Shown here: in pieces, positions 63,165-64,000 of the stretch | Numbering within the stretch: position 1 is the stretch's first letter | Layout of the letters: the number at the start of each line of letters is the position of its first letter | NCBI GenBank assembly: GCA_033557465.1 | Contig: CM066034.1 | Coordinates: 416,308,159 to 416,372,158, forward strand | Length of the DNA: 64,000 bases | Source of the DNA: Ichthyophis bannanicus | Lineage: Eukaryota > Chordata > Amphibia > Gymnophiona > Ichthyophiidae | Direction: 5' to 3' | The notes under the pieces: model-generated | Database searches by the model: none | Seen by the model: the letters and a program-made list of their open reading frames with translations, nothing else | Told to the model about the DNA's origin: nothing | Made by a program: the position numbers and the translations under genes

Positions 63165-64000
63165 TAGTATATATTAATGCCAATATTATGGGAAATAAGA
63201 TTCTGGATCTTGACACTTTAATGGAAGAGGCTGACTTGGATTTAGTAGTGGTCACAGAGACATGGTTCATGGAGAACCATGACTGGGATGTAATTATATT
63301 GGGCTATAATTTATTCAAGAAGGACAGGGTAGGAAAAAGGGAGAAGTAGCACTATATGTAAAAAATTTATATTAAAGCTACGGAATTGCAGAGCTTATGA
63401 AGGAAGGAGGAGACACTATAGGTTGAACTGGAAAGTTGCACAGGTATGAAATACAGACCTCCATCATAGGCAAAAAAAGTGTAGAGATTTAATTAATGAT
63501 ATTTGCAGTGTTGCTATGAAAGGAGACGTGCTACTGATAGGTGATTTCAATATGCTGGATGTTGATTGGAACATTTCTGCTGCAGTGTCATCTAGAAGTA
63601 AGGAGCTACTGGATTCTCTACAGCAAGAATTTTTCTGACAACTAGTAATGGAGCCCTTACAGGAGAGGGCCATACTGGACTTGGTGCTTATGGATGGGGA
63701 GAGTGTTTCCGATATTATAGTGGGTGATCATCCCAATGGGACAATACCTCAAGGAGTTATTAGCAGAATGAGAAGAGCTGGAGGATGTGGAAAAGCAGCA
63801 AGCAAAACTGATAGGGGATATTTTAAGAGCAACAAACCTTTTTGTTAGAAAAGTAAATAAATGTAAAAAAAAAAAGGAGGCCACTATGGTTCTCAAAAGA
63901 AATAGCTGAAAAGATGTGGAAAAAGAAGGTGGCCTTCATAAAATACAAGAGATCACAGAAAAAGGAAGACACGCATTGATACTATGAAAAAAACTTAAAG
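63165..64000 (+). pseudogene. CR1-type endonuclease, third family, runs off the window
   Basis: Frames give 'INANIMGNKILDLDTLMEEA', 'DLVVVTETWFMEN' (ETW), 'GYNLFKKDRVG', 'DVLLIGDFNMLDVDWN' (GDFN), 'RAILDLVLMDGESVSDIIVG' and 'EKMWKKKVAFIKYKRSQ' of the linker. SDH is decayed ('GDHPNG'). It is closest to CR1-B in wording ('STLDLVLTNGDSMSNF') but diverged. Several stops. The RT would lie beyond 64000. Confidence 0.75.

Noticed and set aside
1..64000. CRISPR arrays, operons, phage or bacterial systems
   Set aside because: No direct-repeat/spacer pattern, no ribosome binding sites with coding series; LINEs, SINEs and PLE show this is a vertebrate genome.

Overview
This window is vertebrate nuclear DNA made almost entirely of transposable elements. 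It has no convincing host gene body; one possible host coding exon is at 61129-61244. The mix is full-length or recent CR1, L2 and L1 LINEs, tRNA-derived SINEs, a Penelope-like element (PLE), DIRS and Ty3/gypsy remnants, hAT-type DNA transposons and several palindromic MITEs. That mix suggests a large-genome, non-mammalian tetrapod. My best guess is an amphibian, probably a caecilian, because the CR1 3' end (repeated CATAAGAA followed by a 'gccatactgggtcagacc' block) looks like the very abundant CR1 tails I associate with that group. The species is inference; the repeat calls rest on motifs and internal comparison.

Layout. 0-12 kb: decayed L1 endonuclease and RT fragments, four copies of one CR1 family (here CR1-A; best at 3829-6212), an L2 tail and a MITE. 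12-16.5 kb: a degenerate DIRS retrotransposon broken by SINEs, with small palindromes. 17.1-21 kb: a minus-strand PLE (RT, linker, GIY-YIG, 3' repeat) interrupted by a 1554-bp DNA transposon with CACTG termini carrying an intact 361-codon ORF, and by a SINE. 21.7-25.8 kb: a second CR1 family (CR1-B) whose 5' four-fifths is inverted relative to its 3' fifth, with the two breakpoints meeting at a shared GTAC, which is the signature of twin priming. 26.4-37.1 kb: a nest in which an L2 with tandem 5' repeats contains a CR1-A copy, which contains a SINE and a full-length L1 (29049-34598) with a 15-bp target-site duplication and poly(A).

37.7-40.2 kb: a complete hAT-type transposon (12-bp TIRs, perfect 8-bp TSD) carrying a CCCATTTCCAG-type minisatellite. 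42.1-46.2 kb: a long L2 with two 151-bp 5' monomers. 46.3-49.3 kb: hAT-like foldbacks, a Ty3/gypsy integrase piece, a SINE tail and a MITE. 50.5-55 kb: a nearly full-length CR1-A (ORF1 with SGNH esterase, ORF2 with endonuclease and RT) that is open in both frames but has an in-frame 195-bp deletion in the RT. 55-64 kb: unassigned sequence, an 80-bp and a ~585-bp palindrome, purine-rich repeats, the candidate exon, a hAT element and the start of another CR1-like endonuclease running off the edge.

Nothing here forms an operon or host pathway. The genes are retrotransposition genes: ORF1 proteins with coiled coil, RNA-binding or esterase regions, and ORF2 endonuclease/RT proteins. Some probably mobilise neighbouring SINEs through shared 3' tails. 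The order of insertions can be read from the nesting.
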